Counted from the first letter of the stretch, positions 1 through 8,512 are shown. The stretch is 64,000 nucleotides of DNA from JAMXLO01 sp037201625 (GCA_037201625.1 JBBCGR010000004.1:1302001-1366000); one strand, 5' to 3'. Numbers and translations: made by a program. Notes: generated by a model from the sequence alone, not told the origin.

Positions 1-225
1 CAGCCCGACCACCAGCCCGCCGGCGCCCTCCTTGCGCGCGATCGCGGAGATCTCGGCCGCCACACCGCGCAGCTTGCCGCGGCGGAGGCTGCCGTAGGGC
101 GAGGCGAGCGTCAGCCCGACATCGGACAGCGCCAGGCCGACCGTGCGGCTGCCCGGGTCGATCCCGATCAGGCGCTGGTCGCGGGTGAGGGTTGCGCGCA
201 GGTCGCGCAGGTTGAACAGCGGCAT
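1..225 (-). CDS. ruvX: Holliday junction resolvase RuvX/YqgF, N-terminal part (runs off the window)
   Basis: Partial gene: the first 75 codons are present and the rest lies left of base 1. The frame opens with MPLFNLRDL and carries the RNase H-like motif IGIDPGSRTVGLALSD, the hallmark of the YqgF/RuvX family, followed by a beta-strand and helix order that fits. The family acts in Holliday junction resolution and/or 16S rRNA 5'-end processing in the cytoplasm. It is transcribed divergently from gatC, with start codons about 47 bp apart, so the short gap must hold both promoters. The assignment rests on the motif and is fairly secure despite truncation. Confidence 0.88.
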   Translation of the reverse strand, partial: MPLFNLRDLRATLTRDQRLIGIDPGSRTVGLALSDVGLTLASPYGSLRRGKLRGVAAEISAIARKEGAGGLVVGL

Positions 226-272
226 CGGCCGTGGTTATGGTCCGGCAATCCCTCTCGGAAAAGGTTCGCCCC

Positions 273-560
273 ATGTCGCTCGATCCAGCGACCATCCGCC
301 GTATCGCCACGCTCGCGCGCATCCATGTCGAGGATGCCGAGCTTGCGACGCTGGCCACCGAACTCAACGGCATCCTGGGCTGGATCGAGCAACTCAATGA
401 GGTGAATGTCGACGGCATCGAGCCTCTGGCCGGTGCGGCGCAGATGGCGCTGAAGATGCGCGAGGACGTGGTCACCGACGGCGGCTACCCGGAGAAGATC
501 CTGGGCAACGCGCCGGAGCGGGCGGGGGATTTCTACGCCGTTCCCAAGGTGGTCGAATGA
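273..560 (+). CDS. gatC: Asp-tRNA(Asn)/Glu-tRNA(Gln) amidotransferase subunit C
   Basis: A 95-residue protein of normal GatC length. It begins MSLDPATIRRIATLARI, the usual N-terminal helix, and contains an LNGILGWIEQLNEVNVDGIEP segment typical of the family. GatC bridges GatA and GatB in the heterotrimer that amidates misacylated Glu-tRNA(Gln) and/or Asp-tRNA(Asn). An upstream in-frame ATG at 231 exists, but the start at 273 matches the family and was chosen. The stop codon overlaps the gatA start (ATGA at 557-560), so translation is probably coupled. Confidence 0.96.
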   Translation: MSLDPATIRRIATLARIHVEDAELATLATELNGILGWIEQLNEVNVDGIEPLAGAAQMALKMREDVVTDGGYPEKILGNAPERAGDFYAVPKVVE

Positions 561-2038
561 TCCCCACCGACCTGACGATCGCCGGTGCGCGCGATGCCCT
601 GCGGCAGCGCGCGATCACCGCACGCGCGCTGACCGAGGCGCATCTGGCGGCGATCGAGGCGCTCAACCCGCGGCTGAACGCCTATATCACCGTCACCGCG
701 GACCGCGCGCTCGCGCAGGCGGATGCGGCGGATGCGGCATTGTCGCGCGGGGAGTTCGCGCCGCTCACCGGCATTCCGCTGGCGATCAAGGACCTGTTCT
801 GCACCGAAGGCGTGCGCACCACCGCCGGCAGCAGGATCCTGGGTCCCTTCATCCCGCCCTATGAGAGCACGGTGACCGCCAACCTGCTGCGCGACGGCGC
901 CATCTTCCTGGGCAAGGCGAACGTGGACGAGTTCGCCATGGGCTCGTCCAACATGACATCGGGTTTCGGCCCGGTGACCAATCCCTGGCAGCGCCGCCAG
1001 GACCGGAGCGCCGTGCTGGTGCCCGGCGGCTCGTCCGGCGGCTCGGCGTCCGCCGTCTCGGCCCGCATCGCCATGGGCGCGACCGGCACGGATACCGGCG
1101 GCTCCATCCGCCAGCCGGCATCGTTCTGCGGCATCACCGGCATGAAGCCGACCTATGGACGGTGCTCGCGCTGGGGGGTGGTGGCGTTCGCCTCCTCGCT
1201 CGACCATCCCGGGCCGTTCGCGCGCAGCGTGCAGGATTGCGCCATCCTGCTGGGCTCGATGGCCGGGCACGATCCGAAGGATTCCACCAGCGCCGATCTG
1301 CCGGTTCCGGATTTCGAGGCGGCCTGCGCGCGCGACGTGAGGGGGTTGCGCATCGGCGTGCCGCGCGAATACCGGATGGAGGGCATGCCGGACGACATCG
1401 AGCGTCTGTGGCAGCAGGGCCTGGGCTGGCTGCGCGACGCCGGCGCCGAAATCATTGACGTTTCGCTGCCGCACACGAAATACGGCCTCACCACCTACTA
1501 CATCGTGGCACCGGCCGAGGCCTCCTCGAACCTGGCGCGGTATGACGGCGTGCGGTTCGGCCTGCGCGAGGATGGCGCGGACCTGCGCGACCTGTATGAG
1601 CGCACGCGGGCATCGGGGTTCGGTGCCGAGGTGCGGCGGCGCGTGCTGATCGGCACCTATGTGCTGTCGGCGGGATACTACGATGCCTACTACCTGCGGG
1701 CGCAGAAGGTGCGCGCGCTGATCCTGCGCGACTTCACCGAGGTGTTCGCGCAGGTGGACGCACTCGTCACGCCGACCGCGCCATCGGCGGCCTTCGCGCA
1801 GGGCGAGAACATGGATGATCCGATCAAGATGTATCTGAACGACGTGTTCACCGTGCCGGCCAACATGGCGGGCGTTCCCGGCATCTCGGTGCCCGCCGGG
1901 CTCGATGCGAACGGACTGCCGCTCGGGCTGCAGGTGATCGGCCGGCCGTTCGACGAACAAACGGTCTTTGCGGTGGGCGCCGCGCTGGAACGCGCAGCCG
2001 GGTTCGACGCACTGCCGCAGATCAGGGCAGGAGACTGA
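557..2038 (+). CDS. gatA: Asp-tRNA(Asn)/Glu-tRNA(Gln) amidotransferase subunit A
   Basis: A 493-residue amidase-signature enzyme that releases ammonia from glutamine for transfer by GatB. The Lys-cisSer-Ser triad is visible: Lys78 in PLAIKDL, Ser159 in PGGSSGGSA and Ser183 in DTGGSIRQPA. Length is normal. It overlaps gatC by four bases and is followed two bases after its stop by gatB, forming the standard gatCAB operon. Nothing looks degenerate. Confidence 0.97.
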   Translation: MIPTDLTIAGARDALRQRAITARALTEAHLAAIEALNPRLNAYITVTADRALAQADAADAALSRGEFAPLTGIPLAIKDLFCTEGVRTTAGSRILGPFIPPYESTVTANLLRDGAIFLGKANVDEFAMGSSNMTSGFGPVTNPWQRRQDRSAVLVPGGSSGGSASAVSARIAMGATGTDTGGSIRQPASFCGITGMKPTYGRCSRWGVVAFASSLDHPGPFARSVQDCAILLGSMAGHDPKDSTSADLPVPDFEAACARDVRGLRIGVPREYRMEGMPDDIERLWQQGLGWLRDAGAEIIDVSLPHTKYGLTTYYIVAPAEASSNLARYDGVRFGLREDGADLRDLYERTRASGFGAEVRRRVLIGTYVLSAGYYDAYYLRAQKVRALILRDFTEVFAQVDALVTPTAPSAAFAQGENMDDPIKMYLNDVFTVPANMAGVPGISVPAGLDANGLPLGLQVIGRPFDEQTVFAVGAALERAAGFDALPQIRAGD

Positions 2039-2040
2039 CC

Positions 2041-3492
2041 ATGAGCTATGCGATCGAAGGCACGAGCGGAACCTGGGAGATCGTCGTGGGCCTCGAGGTC
2101 CACGCGCAGGTGATCAGCCGCGCCAAGCTGTTCTCCGGTGCCGCCACCGAGTTCGGCGCGCCGCCGAACAGTCAGGTGAGCTTCGTCGATGCGGCGTTCC
2201 CCGGCATGCTGCCGGTGATCAACCGCGAATGCGTGGCGCAGGCGGTGCGCACCGGTCTCGGCCTGAACGCGCATGTCAACGTGGTCAGCCGGTTCGACCG
2301 CAAGAACTACTTCTACGCCGATCTGCCCGCCGGCTATCAGATCAGCCAGTACCAGCATCCGATCGTGGGCGAGGGGCGCATCGAGATCGAACTCGCCGAT
2401 GGCTCGACGCGCGAGATCGGCATCACGCGGCTGCACCTGGAGCAGGATGCCGGCAAGTCGCTGCACGACCAGCATCCGACCAAATCGTATATCGACCTGA
2501 ACCGCGCCGGCGTGGCGCTGATGGAGATCGTCTCCGAGCCGGATATCCGCTCGCCCGAGGAAGCCGGCGCCTATCTGCGCAAGCTGCGCTCCATCCTGCG
2601 CTACCTCGGCACCTGCGACGGCAACATGGAGGAAGGCTCCATGCGCGCCGACGTCAACGTCTCGGTGCGCCGGCACGGCGAGCCGTACCGCACGCGCTGC
2701 GAGGTGAAGAACGTCAACTCGGTGCGCTTCGTGATGCAGGCGATCGAGGTGGAGGCGAAGCGCCAGGTCCAGGTGTGGGAGGAGGGCGGCGCCGTGCAGC
2801 AGGAGACGCGGCTGTTCGACAGCGCACGCGGCACCACCCGCTCGATGCGGTCCAAGGAGGACGCGCATGATTATCGTTATTTCCCCGATCCGGACCTGCT
2901 GCCGCTGGTGCTGGATGAGGACTGGATCGCGGCGCTGAAGGCGAAGCTGCCGGAACTGCCGGATGCCAAGAAGCGGCGCTTCATGCAGGACTATGGGCTG
3001 ACCGCCTACGACGCGGGCGTGCTGGTGGCGGAGCAGGCGACCGCCGAGTACTACGAGACGGTGGCGCGGGGCCGCGACGCGAAGATCGCCGCCAACTGGG
3101 TGACCGGCGATCTGTTCGCCGCGCTGAACCGCGCCGGGCGCACCATCGCCGACAGCCCTGTGTCGGCCGCGGCGCTCGGCGGGCTGCTGGACCTGATGGC
3201 GGACAGCACGATCAGCGGCCGCATCGCCAAGGACGTGTTCGAGGCGATGGTGGAGACCGGCGCCGAACCCGCCGACATCGTGGCGCAGAAGGGGCTGCGC
3301 CAGGTGACCGACACGGGCGCGATCGACGCCGCCGTCGCCGCCGTGCTGGCCGCGAATGGCGACAAGGTGGCGGAGTACAAGGGTGGCCGCGACAAGCTGT
3401 TCGGCTTCTTCGTCGGCCAGGTGATGAAGGCGATGGCGGGCAAGGGCAATCCCGGCCTGGTGAACGAGGCGTTGAAGCGCGCCCTCGCCTGA
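2041..3492 (+). CDS. gatB: Asp-tRNA(Asn)/Glu-tRNA(Gln) amidotransferase subunit B
   Basis: A 483-residue GatB: kinase-like cradle domain followed by the YqeY-type helical tail that binds tRNA. Family signatures are seen in WEIVVGLEVHAQV near the N-terminus, RKNYFYADLPAGYQISQY and the C-terminal segment ending NPGLVNEALKRAL. It phosphorylates the misacyl group and accepts ammonia channelled from GatA. Last gene of gatCAB; a 9-bp-stem hairpin follows. Confidence 0.97.
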   Translation: MSYAIEGTSGTWEIVVGLEVHAQVISRAKLFSGAATEFGAPPNSQVSFVDAAFPGMLPVINRECVAQAVRTGLGLNAHVNVVSRFDRKNYFYADLPAGYQISQYQHPIVGEGRIEIELADGSTREIGITRLHLEQDAGKSLHDQHPTKSYIDLNRAGVALMEIVSEPDIRSPEEAGAYLRKLRSILRYLGTCDGNMEEGSMRADVNVSVRRHGEPYRTRCEVKNVNSVRFVMQAIEVEAKRQVQVWEEGGAVQQETRLFDSARGTTRSMRSKEDAHDYRYFPDPDLLPLVLDEDWIAALKAKLPELPDAKKRRFMQDYGLTAYDAGVLVAEQATAEYYETVARGRDAKIAANWVTGDLFAALNRAGRTIADSPVSAAALGGLLDLMADSTISGRIAKDVFEAMVETGAEPADIVAQKGLRQVTDTGAIDAAVAAVLAANGDKVAEYKGGRDKLFGFFVGQVMKAMAGKGNPGLVNEALKRALA

Positions 3493-3506
3493 CCGCTATA
3501 TCGGCG

Positions 3507-3544
3507 CGGCGCGACTCAGATCGCATTTATATGCCGTCGCGCCG
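3507..3544 (+). terminator. Hairpin downstream of gatB, possible terminator
   Basis: CGGCGCGAC (3507-3515) is complementary to GTCGCGCCG (3536-3544) with a 20-nt loop, followed by ATCTTT. The stem is strong but the T-run is short, so it may end gatCAB transcription or act as a processing structure. It lies between gatB and the next gene. Confidence 0.4.
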
Positions 3545-3613
3545 ATCTTTGCGGGCGCCATGAAGTGCGAACATTCCGTTCCGCGCATTGCACCCGCAAG
3601 GAGTTGCCCCATC

Positions 3614-4093
3614 ATGCAGACCCACGCTCGTGTGGCTGTCGCACCGCGTCGTCAGTCGCCTGGCCTGAAGCTGCAACCGCCGGAGCCGCCGATAGCCCTG
3701 CTCGACAGCCTGGGTGACTGCGGTCGCGAAGACCATATCGTGATCCTGGGCCATGACGGCCCCGACCTGATGTGCGGGCTGCTGCGCGCCGGCGCGCAGC
3801 AGGTCTCCCATCTGCGTTCGCTGGAGCGCTCCGAGGCCGACAGCGCCAGCCTGGTGATCGTGCCGCATCTGGCATCGGCCGACTGGCTGGCCGCCGCATT
3901 GCCGGCCGTCCGCCGCGTGCTGGTGGCCAACGGTCGGCTGGTGATCGCCATGGATGTCCTGCCGTCCACGCTGAACCAGGTCCGCCACCTGCTGACGCTG
4001 CACGGCTTCGTCGAGATCAGGCTCGGTCGCGCGGTCGGCCAGCAGGTGCTGTGCGCCGAAATCCCGGCGTTCGGCCTGCGCCGGTGCGCCTGA
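3614..4093 (+). CDS. Unknown protein with a methyltransferase-like fold
   Basis: A 159-residue protein I do not recognise. The start at 3614 (MQTHARVAV) is preferred over an in-frame ATG at 3560 because AAGGAG lies about nine bases before it. The pattern of a GREDHIVILGHDGPDL strand-loop, a central segment VIVPHLASADWL and a late VLVANGRLVIAMDVLPS resembles motifs I, II and III of class I SAM methyltransferases, but the glycine-rich SAM loop is degenerate, so activity is doubtful. It lies 8 bp upstream of the DapA-family gene (stop 4093, SD 4094-4100) and is probably co-transcribed with it. Confidence 0.6.
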   Translation: MQTHARVAVAPRRQSPGLKLQPPEPPIALLDSLGDCGREDHIVILGHDGPDLMCGLLRAGAQQVSHLRSLERSEADSASLVIVPHLASADWLAAALPAVRRVLVANGRLVIAMDVLPSTLNQVRHLLTLHGFVEIRLGRAVGQQVLCAEIPAFGLRRCA

Positions 4094-4107
4094 GCGGAGG
4101 CATGACA

Positions 4108-5040
4108 ATGCTCACACAACTGTCCGGTCTCGGCGGCTCGCTGACCGCCCTGGCAACGCCGTTCCGCGCCACCGAGGTGGACGACGCGGCCCTCGCCCGC
4201 CTGGCCGCCCGCCAGATCGACCGCGGCACCGCCGCACTGGTCGTCTGCGGCAGCACCGGTGAGGCCGCGTCGCTCATCCTGGCGGAATACGCCGATGCGA
4301 TCCGCACCGTGGCGGAGACCGCGCGCCGTCGCGTGCCGGTGATCGCCGGCTGCACCGCATCGGCCACCAGTGCCGCGGTGGTCCTCGGCATCGAGGCGGC
4401 GGCCGCCGGCGCGGATGCGCTGCTCTGCGCCGTGCCGCCCTACGTGAAGCCCACGCAGGAGGGCATCATGGCGCATATCCGTGCCATCGCGCATGCCACG
4501 GATCTTCCTGTGGTGCTCTACGATGTTCCCTCGCGGTCGGGTGCCGCGATCAGCGACGACACGGTCGCGCGGCTGCACGATGCGGAGCTTGTCATCGGCC
4601 TGAAGGACGCCACCGCCGACCTGTCGCGCCCGCCGCGGCTGCGCGCGCTGTGCGGCGACGGGTTCCTGCAATGGAGCGGCGACGATGCGACCGCACCGGC
4701 GTATCGCGCGATGGGTGGCGCGGGCTGCATCTCGGTCACCGCCAATGTGGCGCCGGCGCTGTGTGCGCTGCTGCATGGCTGCTGGGACAGGCGCGACCTG
4801 GCGCGCTTCGCCGTGGTGCGCGACCTGCTCGATCCGCTGCACGCGGCGCTGTTCCACGAGAGCAACCCGATCCCGGTGAAGTCCGCACTGGCGAGCCTCG
4901 GACTGTGCACCGAGCAGGTGCGCCTGCCGCTGACCCGGGCGACGCTGGCGACGCAGGAGCGGCTGCTCGCGGTGATGCAGCCGGTGATGCTGGCGGAGGA
5001 GCATGCCGCGCGCGCGGCGAGCCTGGCGCTGGCAAGCTGA
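4108..5040 (+). CDS. dapA: DapA-family aldolase (4-hydroxy-tetrahydrodipicolinate synthase-like)
   Basis: A 310-residue TIM-barrel lyase of the DHDPS/NAL family. The Schiff-base lysine is Lys166 in VIGLKDAT, the proton-relay tyrosine is Tyr138 in VVLYDVPSRSG, and the substrate loop reads CGSTGEAAS (usually GTTGE). The canonical enzyme condenses pyruvate with aspartate semialdehyde in lysine synthesis. Start 4108 was chosen over the in-frame ATG at 4102 because GCGGAGG lies seven bases before it. It is not next to other lysine genes, so it could be a paralogue acting on another aldehyde. The dapA symbol is provisional. Confidence 0.85.
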   Translation: MLTQLSGLGGSLTALATPFRATEVDDAALARLAARQIDRGTAALVVCGSTGEAASLILAEYADAIRTVAETARRRVPVIAGCTASATSAAVVLGIEAAAAGADALLCAVPPYVKPTQEGIMAHIRAIAHATDLPVVLYDVPSRSGAAISDDTVARLHDAELVIGLKDATADLSRPPRLRALCGDGFLQWSGDDATAPAYRAMGGAGCISVTANVAPALCALLHGCWDRRDLARFAVVRDLLDPLHAALFHESNPIPVKSALASLGLCTEQVRLPLTRATLATQERLLAVMQPVMLAEEHAARAASLALAS

Positions 5041-5058
5041 GGGACAGGGAGGCTTGCT

Positions 5059-5081
5059 TGACCCGGTTTGGCGCCGGGTCA
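5059..5081 (+). terminator. Palindromic hairpin between dapA-like and tauD-like genes
   Basis: TGACCCGG (5059-5066) is perfectly complementary to CCGGGTCA (5074-5081) around a 7-nt loop. It sits 18 bp after the DapA-family stop and 38 bp before the dioxygenase start. There is no T-run, so it could be an operator or mRNA structure rather than a terminator. Confidence 0.35.
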
Positions 5082-5118
5082 TAGGGTCGGCGACAAGAAG
5101 CAGCGGAGGAGCTGTCCA

Positions 5119-5955
5119 ATGTCGTACTCGATCACGCCATTGACCGGTCACACCGGCGCCGAGGTGCGTGGGCTCGACCTGGCGGGCGAGCTTGCGCCGG
5201 AGGTGCGCGCGGAACTCAACCGTGCCTTCGCGGATCACCATGTGCTGGTGATCCGCGATCAGGAACTCACGCCGGCCGGTTTCAAGACGGCGGCGCAGGT
5301 GTTCGGCGAGTTGCTGCCGCATGACAAGAAGGAGACGCATGTCCCCAACCATCCAGACGTGTACTACGTCTCCAACGATCACTTCGTGAACGGCAAGCGG
5401 ATCATTCCCGGCGAGAGCTTCCACACCGACCACTCGAACCATCCAGCGCCGCCCAAGGCCACCACGCTGTTCGCCGTGTCGCTGCCGAGCCGCGGTGGCG
5501 ACACGCAGTATGTCAACATGCACGACGCCTATGACGATCTGCCGGAGGCGATGCGGCAGCGGATCGACGGCATGAAGGCGGTGCATGTCTATCTCAGCAA
5601 GTACAGCCCGCGTTCGCTGGGCAACCTGTCCGAGGAGAGCCGCCGGGCGCTGCCGCCGCCCGGCGTGCATCCGCTGGTGCGCACGCATCCCGACAACGGC
5701 CGCAAGGCGCTGTACCTCAACCCGGTGCGCATGGAAGCGATTCCGGGCATGGAGGATGCTGCGGCGCTGGCGCTGATCGCCGACCTGATGGCGCATGCGA
5801 CGCAGCAGAAATACGAGTACCGCCACCAGTGGCGGCCGGGCGACATGGTGATCTGGGACAACCGCAGCGTGATGCACCAGGCCAACCCGGACTACGACAT
5901 GAACGAGCGCCGCTACCTGTATCGGCTGATGCTGAAGGGCGAGGTGCCGGTCTGA
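5119..5955 (+). CDS. TauD/TfdA-family Fe(II)/2-oxoglutarate dioxygenase
   Basis: A 278-residue non-haem iron dioxygenase. The facial triad is visible as His102-x-Asp104 in ESFHTDHSNH and His253 in SVMHQANPDYD; arginines in the RRYLYR segment (265-269) would bind 2-oxoglutarate. Family members oxidise taurine, aryloxyacetates, sulfate esters or other carboxylates; the substrate here cannot be read from the sequence. The start at 5119 follows a GGAGGA ribosome-binding site. A second, more distant paralogue lies at 41093. Confidence 0.9.
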   Translation: MSYSITPLTGHTGAEVRGLDLAGELAPEVRAELNRAFADHHVLVIRDQELTPAGFKTAAQVFGELLPHDKKETHVPNHPDVYYVSNDHFVNGKRIIPGESFHTDHSNHPAPPKATTLFAVSLPSRGGDTQYVNMHDAYDDLPEAMRQRIDGMKAVHVYLSKYSPRSLGNLSEESRRALPPPGVHPLVRTHPDNGRKALYLNPVRMEAIPGMEDAAALALIADLMAHATQQKYEYRHQWRPGDMVIWDNRSVMHQANPDYDMNERRYLYRLMLKGEVPV

Positions 5956-5992
5956 TCCCGGCGGCCGCCGAACGCCCCGGCGCCGTCGCTCT

Positions 5993-6814
5993 CTATGAGG
6001 TCCAGGGCTGCTCGGGGACGTATTTGTACGGGTAGTCCGGCTCGCGGTATTTGCCGGGTGATTGCCGCTTCGGCAGCCTGACCTGCTCGCGCGGCGCCTG
6101 GTCGTACGGGATACAGCTCAGCATATGCGTGATCACGTTCAGCCGCGCGCGCCGCTTGTCGTCGGAGCGGACGACGTACCACGGCGCCCATGACGTGTCG
6201 GTCCATTTGAACATGTCGTCGCGGGCGCGCGAATAATCGTACCAGCGGTTGTACGACTTCAGATCCATCGGCGAGAGCTTCCAGATCTTGCGTCCGTCGT
6301 TCATGCGCGCCTCGAGCCGGCGCGTCTGCTCCTCCTGGCTGACCTCGAGCCAGTATTTCAGCAGGATGATGCCTGATTCGATGACGCTCTTCTCGAACGT
6401 CGGCGCAAGTTCCAGGAAACGGCGCGCCTGCTCCTCGGTGCAGAAGCCCATCACGCGCTCGATCCCGGCGCGGTTGTACCAACTGCGATCGAAGATCGCG
6501 ACCTCGCCGGCGGCGGGAAGGTGCGCCACGTAGCGCTGGAGGTACATCTGGGTCTTCTCGCGCTCGGTCGGTGCGGGCAATGCGGCGATGCGGAAGATGC
6601 GGGGACTGACGCGCTCGGTGATCGCCTTGATGACGCCGCCCTTGCCGGCACCGTCACGCCCCTCGAACAGCACGCAGATCTTCAGTCCCTCGTGCTGCAC
6701 CCATTGCTGCAGCTTGACCAGTTCCGCATGCAGCCGCTTGAGTTCGCGCGCGTAGGCCTTGTTGGACAGGGGCTCCTGCGTCTGGTCCTGCACATTGCTG
6801 TCCGCTGCTGCCAT
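5993..6814 (-). CDS. ppk2: Polyphosphate kinase 2
   Basis: A 273-residue single-domain PPK2. Walker A appears as FEGRDGAGKGGVIK (around 50-63), the Walker B/acidic motif as IFDRSWYNRAG (107-117), and the lid region as YWLEVSQEEQTRRLEAR. These enzymes phosphorylate nucleotides with polyphosphate. ATG at 6814 (MAAADSN) is preferred over upstream in-frame codons: GAGG lies about six bases before it, and the longer extension would be Arg/Ser-rich and unlike the family. Convergent with the dioxygenase gene and divergent from the GST gene. Confidence 0.94.
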   Translation of the reverse strand: MAAADSNVQDQTQEPLSNKAYARELKRLHAELVKLQQWVQHEGLKICVLFEGRDGAGKGGVIKAITERVSPRIFRIAALPAPTEREKTQMYLQRYVAHLPAAGEVAIFDRSWYNRAGIERVMGFCTEEQARRFLELAPTFEKSVIESGIILLKYWLEVSQEEQTRRLEARMNDGRKIWKLSPMDLKSYNRWYDYSRARDDMFKWTDTSWAPWYVVRSDDKRRARLNVITHMLSCIPYDQAPREQVRLPKRQSPGKYREPDYPYKYVPEQPWTS

Positions 6815-6910
6815 GGCAACCTCGTGGTGATAGGCGCCGAATCTTGCACCGCCGGCGCACTGCGTGACGGCTGATGCTGGTCCGACGGCGCAACGCTTGT
6901 CGAGGCATTT

Positions 6911-6975
6911 CTGTGACTGTGATCCTGTGACTGTGATCCTGTGGCGCCGAGCCTGTGACGCCGAGCCTGTGATCT
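6911..6975. repeat. Imperfect 14-bp tandem repeat in the ppk2/GST divergent region
   Basis: Four 14-bp units plus a partial fifth. CTGTGACTGTGATC occurs twice exactly (6911-6924 and 6925-6938); then come CTGTGGCGCCGAGC (6939-6952), CTGTGACGCCGAGC (6953-6966) and a partial CTGTGATC. It lies in the roughly 225-bp gap between the divergent ppk2 and GST starts and could vary in copy number between strains. Confidence 0.85.
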
Positions 6976-7040
6976 GGCCAGGGCCGGTTGCGGCGCTTCG
7001 GGCTCTCGGCGATGATCGCGCCGACGCGCGGGAGGAAACC

Positions 7041-7667
7041 ATGCCGATCGAACTCTACACCTGGAACACGCCCAATGGCCGCAAGATCAGCGTGGCGCTG
7101 GAGGAGATGGGCCTGCCGTACACCGTCCATCCGGTGAACATTGGCAAGGGCGAGCAGTTCAACCCGGATTTCTTGAAGATCAGTCCGAACAACCGCATCC
7201 CGGCGATCGTCGATCCCGAGGGGCCGGGCGGACAGCCGATCAGCGTGTTCGAATCGGGCGCGATCCTGATCTATCTCGGCATCAAGAGCGGCAAGTTCTA
7301 TCCGGCCGACCTGCGCGCGCAGGTTCCGGTGCTGGAATGGCTGATGTGGCAGATGGGCGGGTTCGGCCCGATGCCCGGCCAGGTGCATCATTTCCTGCAG
7401 GTGGAGAACGAACAGGACCGCCGCTACGGGCTGGAGCGCTATTCCAAGGAAACGCGCCGGCTGTATGGCGTGCTCGACAAGCGGCTGTCGCAGGTGGAGT
7501 TCGTCGGCGGTCCGGTGTCGATTGCCGACTTCGCGATCCTCGGCTGGGCGTGGCGGCATGAGCGCCACAAGGTGGACCTGGCCGACTTCCCCAACGTGAA
7601 GCGCTGGTATGAAGCGCTGATGGCGCGGCCGGCAACCATGCGCGGTTTCGAAGTCGCGCTGGCCTGA
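7041..7667 (+). CDS. Glutathione S-transferase, YfcG/Nu-like
   Basis: A 208-residue GST. The N-terminal thioredoxin fold has TWNTPNGRKISVALEEMGLPY, a Thr/Asn-type active-site loop as in YfcG/YghU disulfide reductases, then NNRIPAIVDPEG with the cis-proline and FESGAILIYL for glutathione binding. The helical C-terminal domain ends with FPNVKRWYEALMARPA. A clear GGAGGAAA site precedes the ATG at 7041. The likely role is glutathione-dependent disulfide or peroxide reduction in the cytoplasm. Confidence 0.92.
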   Translation: MPIELYTWNTPNGRKISVALEEMGLPYTVHPVNIGKGEQFNPDFLKISPNNRIPAIVDPEGPGGQPISVFESGAILIYLGIKSGKFYPADLRAQVPVLEWLMWQMGGFGPMPGQVHHFLQVENEQDRRYGLERYSKETRRLYGVLDKRLSQVEFVGGPVSIADFAILGWAWRHERHKVDLADFPNVKRWYEALMARPATMRGFEVALA

Positions 7668-7689
7668 ACTCGCGATTCGTGGTGGCGGG

Positions 7690-7983
7690 ATGCCACGCCG
7701 TCCGCCGTTGCGTGGCCATGCTGGAGCGGATGCGCAGGCGAGGGACCTGATCCTGCGCGCCGCGCTGCCGCGGCTGTTCCGCCTGGTGCCCGATCCGGAT
7801 GCCGAGGCGCGGACGCTGCTGTCGGCCGTCGAGCGGCGGCTTGGCGAGGCGTCGGACCCTCGCCGCGTCACGGCCGATGAACTGGCCGCGCTGCAGGATG
7901 CTGTGCGTCGGATCATCGCCGCGGCGGCCGATGACGAGAGGGCGCGGCGTCTTGCCGTCCTGGGCACCGACGGCACGCCGTGA
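7690..7983 (+). CDS. Small hypothetical protein
   Basis: A 97-residue protein, helical and rich in Ala, Arg and Asp, that I do not recognise. It begins 22 bp after the GST stop on the same strand and may be co-transcribed. No signal peptide, cysteines or membrane segment is visible. The first 15 residues are Arg/Pro-rich, so the true start could be further in. It could be a spurious frame, although the length and operon-like spacing argue for a gene. Confidence 0.5.
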   Translation: MPRRPPLRGHAGADAQARDLILRAALPRLFRLVPDPDAEARTLLSAVERRLGEASDPRRVTADELAALQDAVRRIIAAAADDERARRLAVLGTDGTP

Positions 7984-8063
7984 CATGGTCCGCGCCCTGG
8001 AGAAAACCGTCCGCACCGAACGGTGCCGGCGGATGCTGCATCTTTGTCGTTGAGGAAAACGTC

Positions 8064-8414
8064 ATGCGAATTGCCACGATTGCGCTTGCCGGCCTGTTGC
8101 CGGTCCTTGCCGCCACGCCCGCGTCCGCCGAGGCGCCGAGATCGGTGGTGGCGCTGCTCGGCCCGTCGCTCGGGCACCTGCTGGCGCAGAGCGATCTGTG
8201 CGGCTGGAACCTGCAGCCGAAGATCGAGACGACCTACAAGGCGAGCTTCCACAAGATCGGTTTGACGGCGGCGCAGCAGACCGCGGTCTGGGACCAGGCG
8301 AAGCTGCGCCGGCAGGGCATGCTGTCGGCGCCTGACGATGCGAAGGCGCGCATGAAGGCGGAGATGTGCTCGCCGGCGATCCGGACGCAGATCGACCACG
8401 ATCTCGCGAATTGA
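8064..8414 (+). CDS. Small secreted/periplasmic hypothetical protein
   Basis: A 116-residue protein with a classic Sec signal peptide: MRIATIALAGLLPVLAATPASA, with cleavage likely after ASA. The mature part contains only two cysteines (DLCGW and EMCSP), which could form a disulfide. GAGGAAAAC precedes the ATG. I do not recognise the family. Its stop codon lies inside the left arm of a dispersed double-hairpin repeat. Confidence 0.72.
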   Translation: MRIATIALAGLLPVLAATPASAEAPRSVVALLGPSLGHLLAQSDLCGWNLQPKIETTYKASFHKIGLTAAQQTAVWDQAKLRRQGMLSAPDDAKARMKAEMCSPAIRTQIDHDLAN

Positions 8415-8512
8415 GCGTGATCCGCGCAGGTGGAGAACCGGCGCGGTGCAGCGCGCTCTCGGACAACGCGCCGCAGCGGGTTCCGTGAGCCAGCCCGCAT
8501 GGAAGCGGCTCT
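8413..8512. repeat. Dispersed double-hairpin repeat, copy A
   Basis: About 100 bp. It begins GAGCGTGATCCGCGCAGGTG and contains GCGCTCTCGGACAACG and GGTTCCGTGAGCCAGC. It is the most diverged of three copies (others at 10392 and 40393): the closing arm of hairpin 1 (GCGCGCTC) and of hairpin 2 (GGAAGCGGCTCT) are partly eroded. It overlaps the stop of the preceding gene. The remaining gene-free stretch to 8733 shows no gene. Confidence 0.75.

Noticed and set aside
533..1960. 475-residue minus-strand frame over gatA
   Set aside because: Shadow of gatA: Arg/His-rich, no motifs, no ribosome-binding site.
3652..5877. 741-residue minus-strand frame
   Set aside because: It lies over the DapA-family and dioxygenase genes, which have clear catalytic motifs on the plus strand; it is a high-GC shadow.
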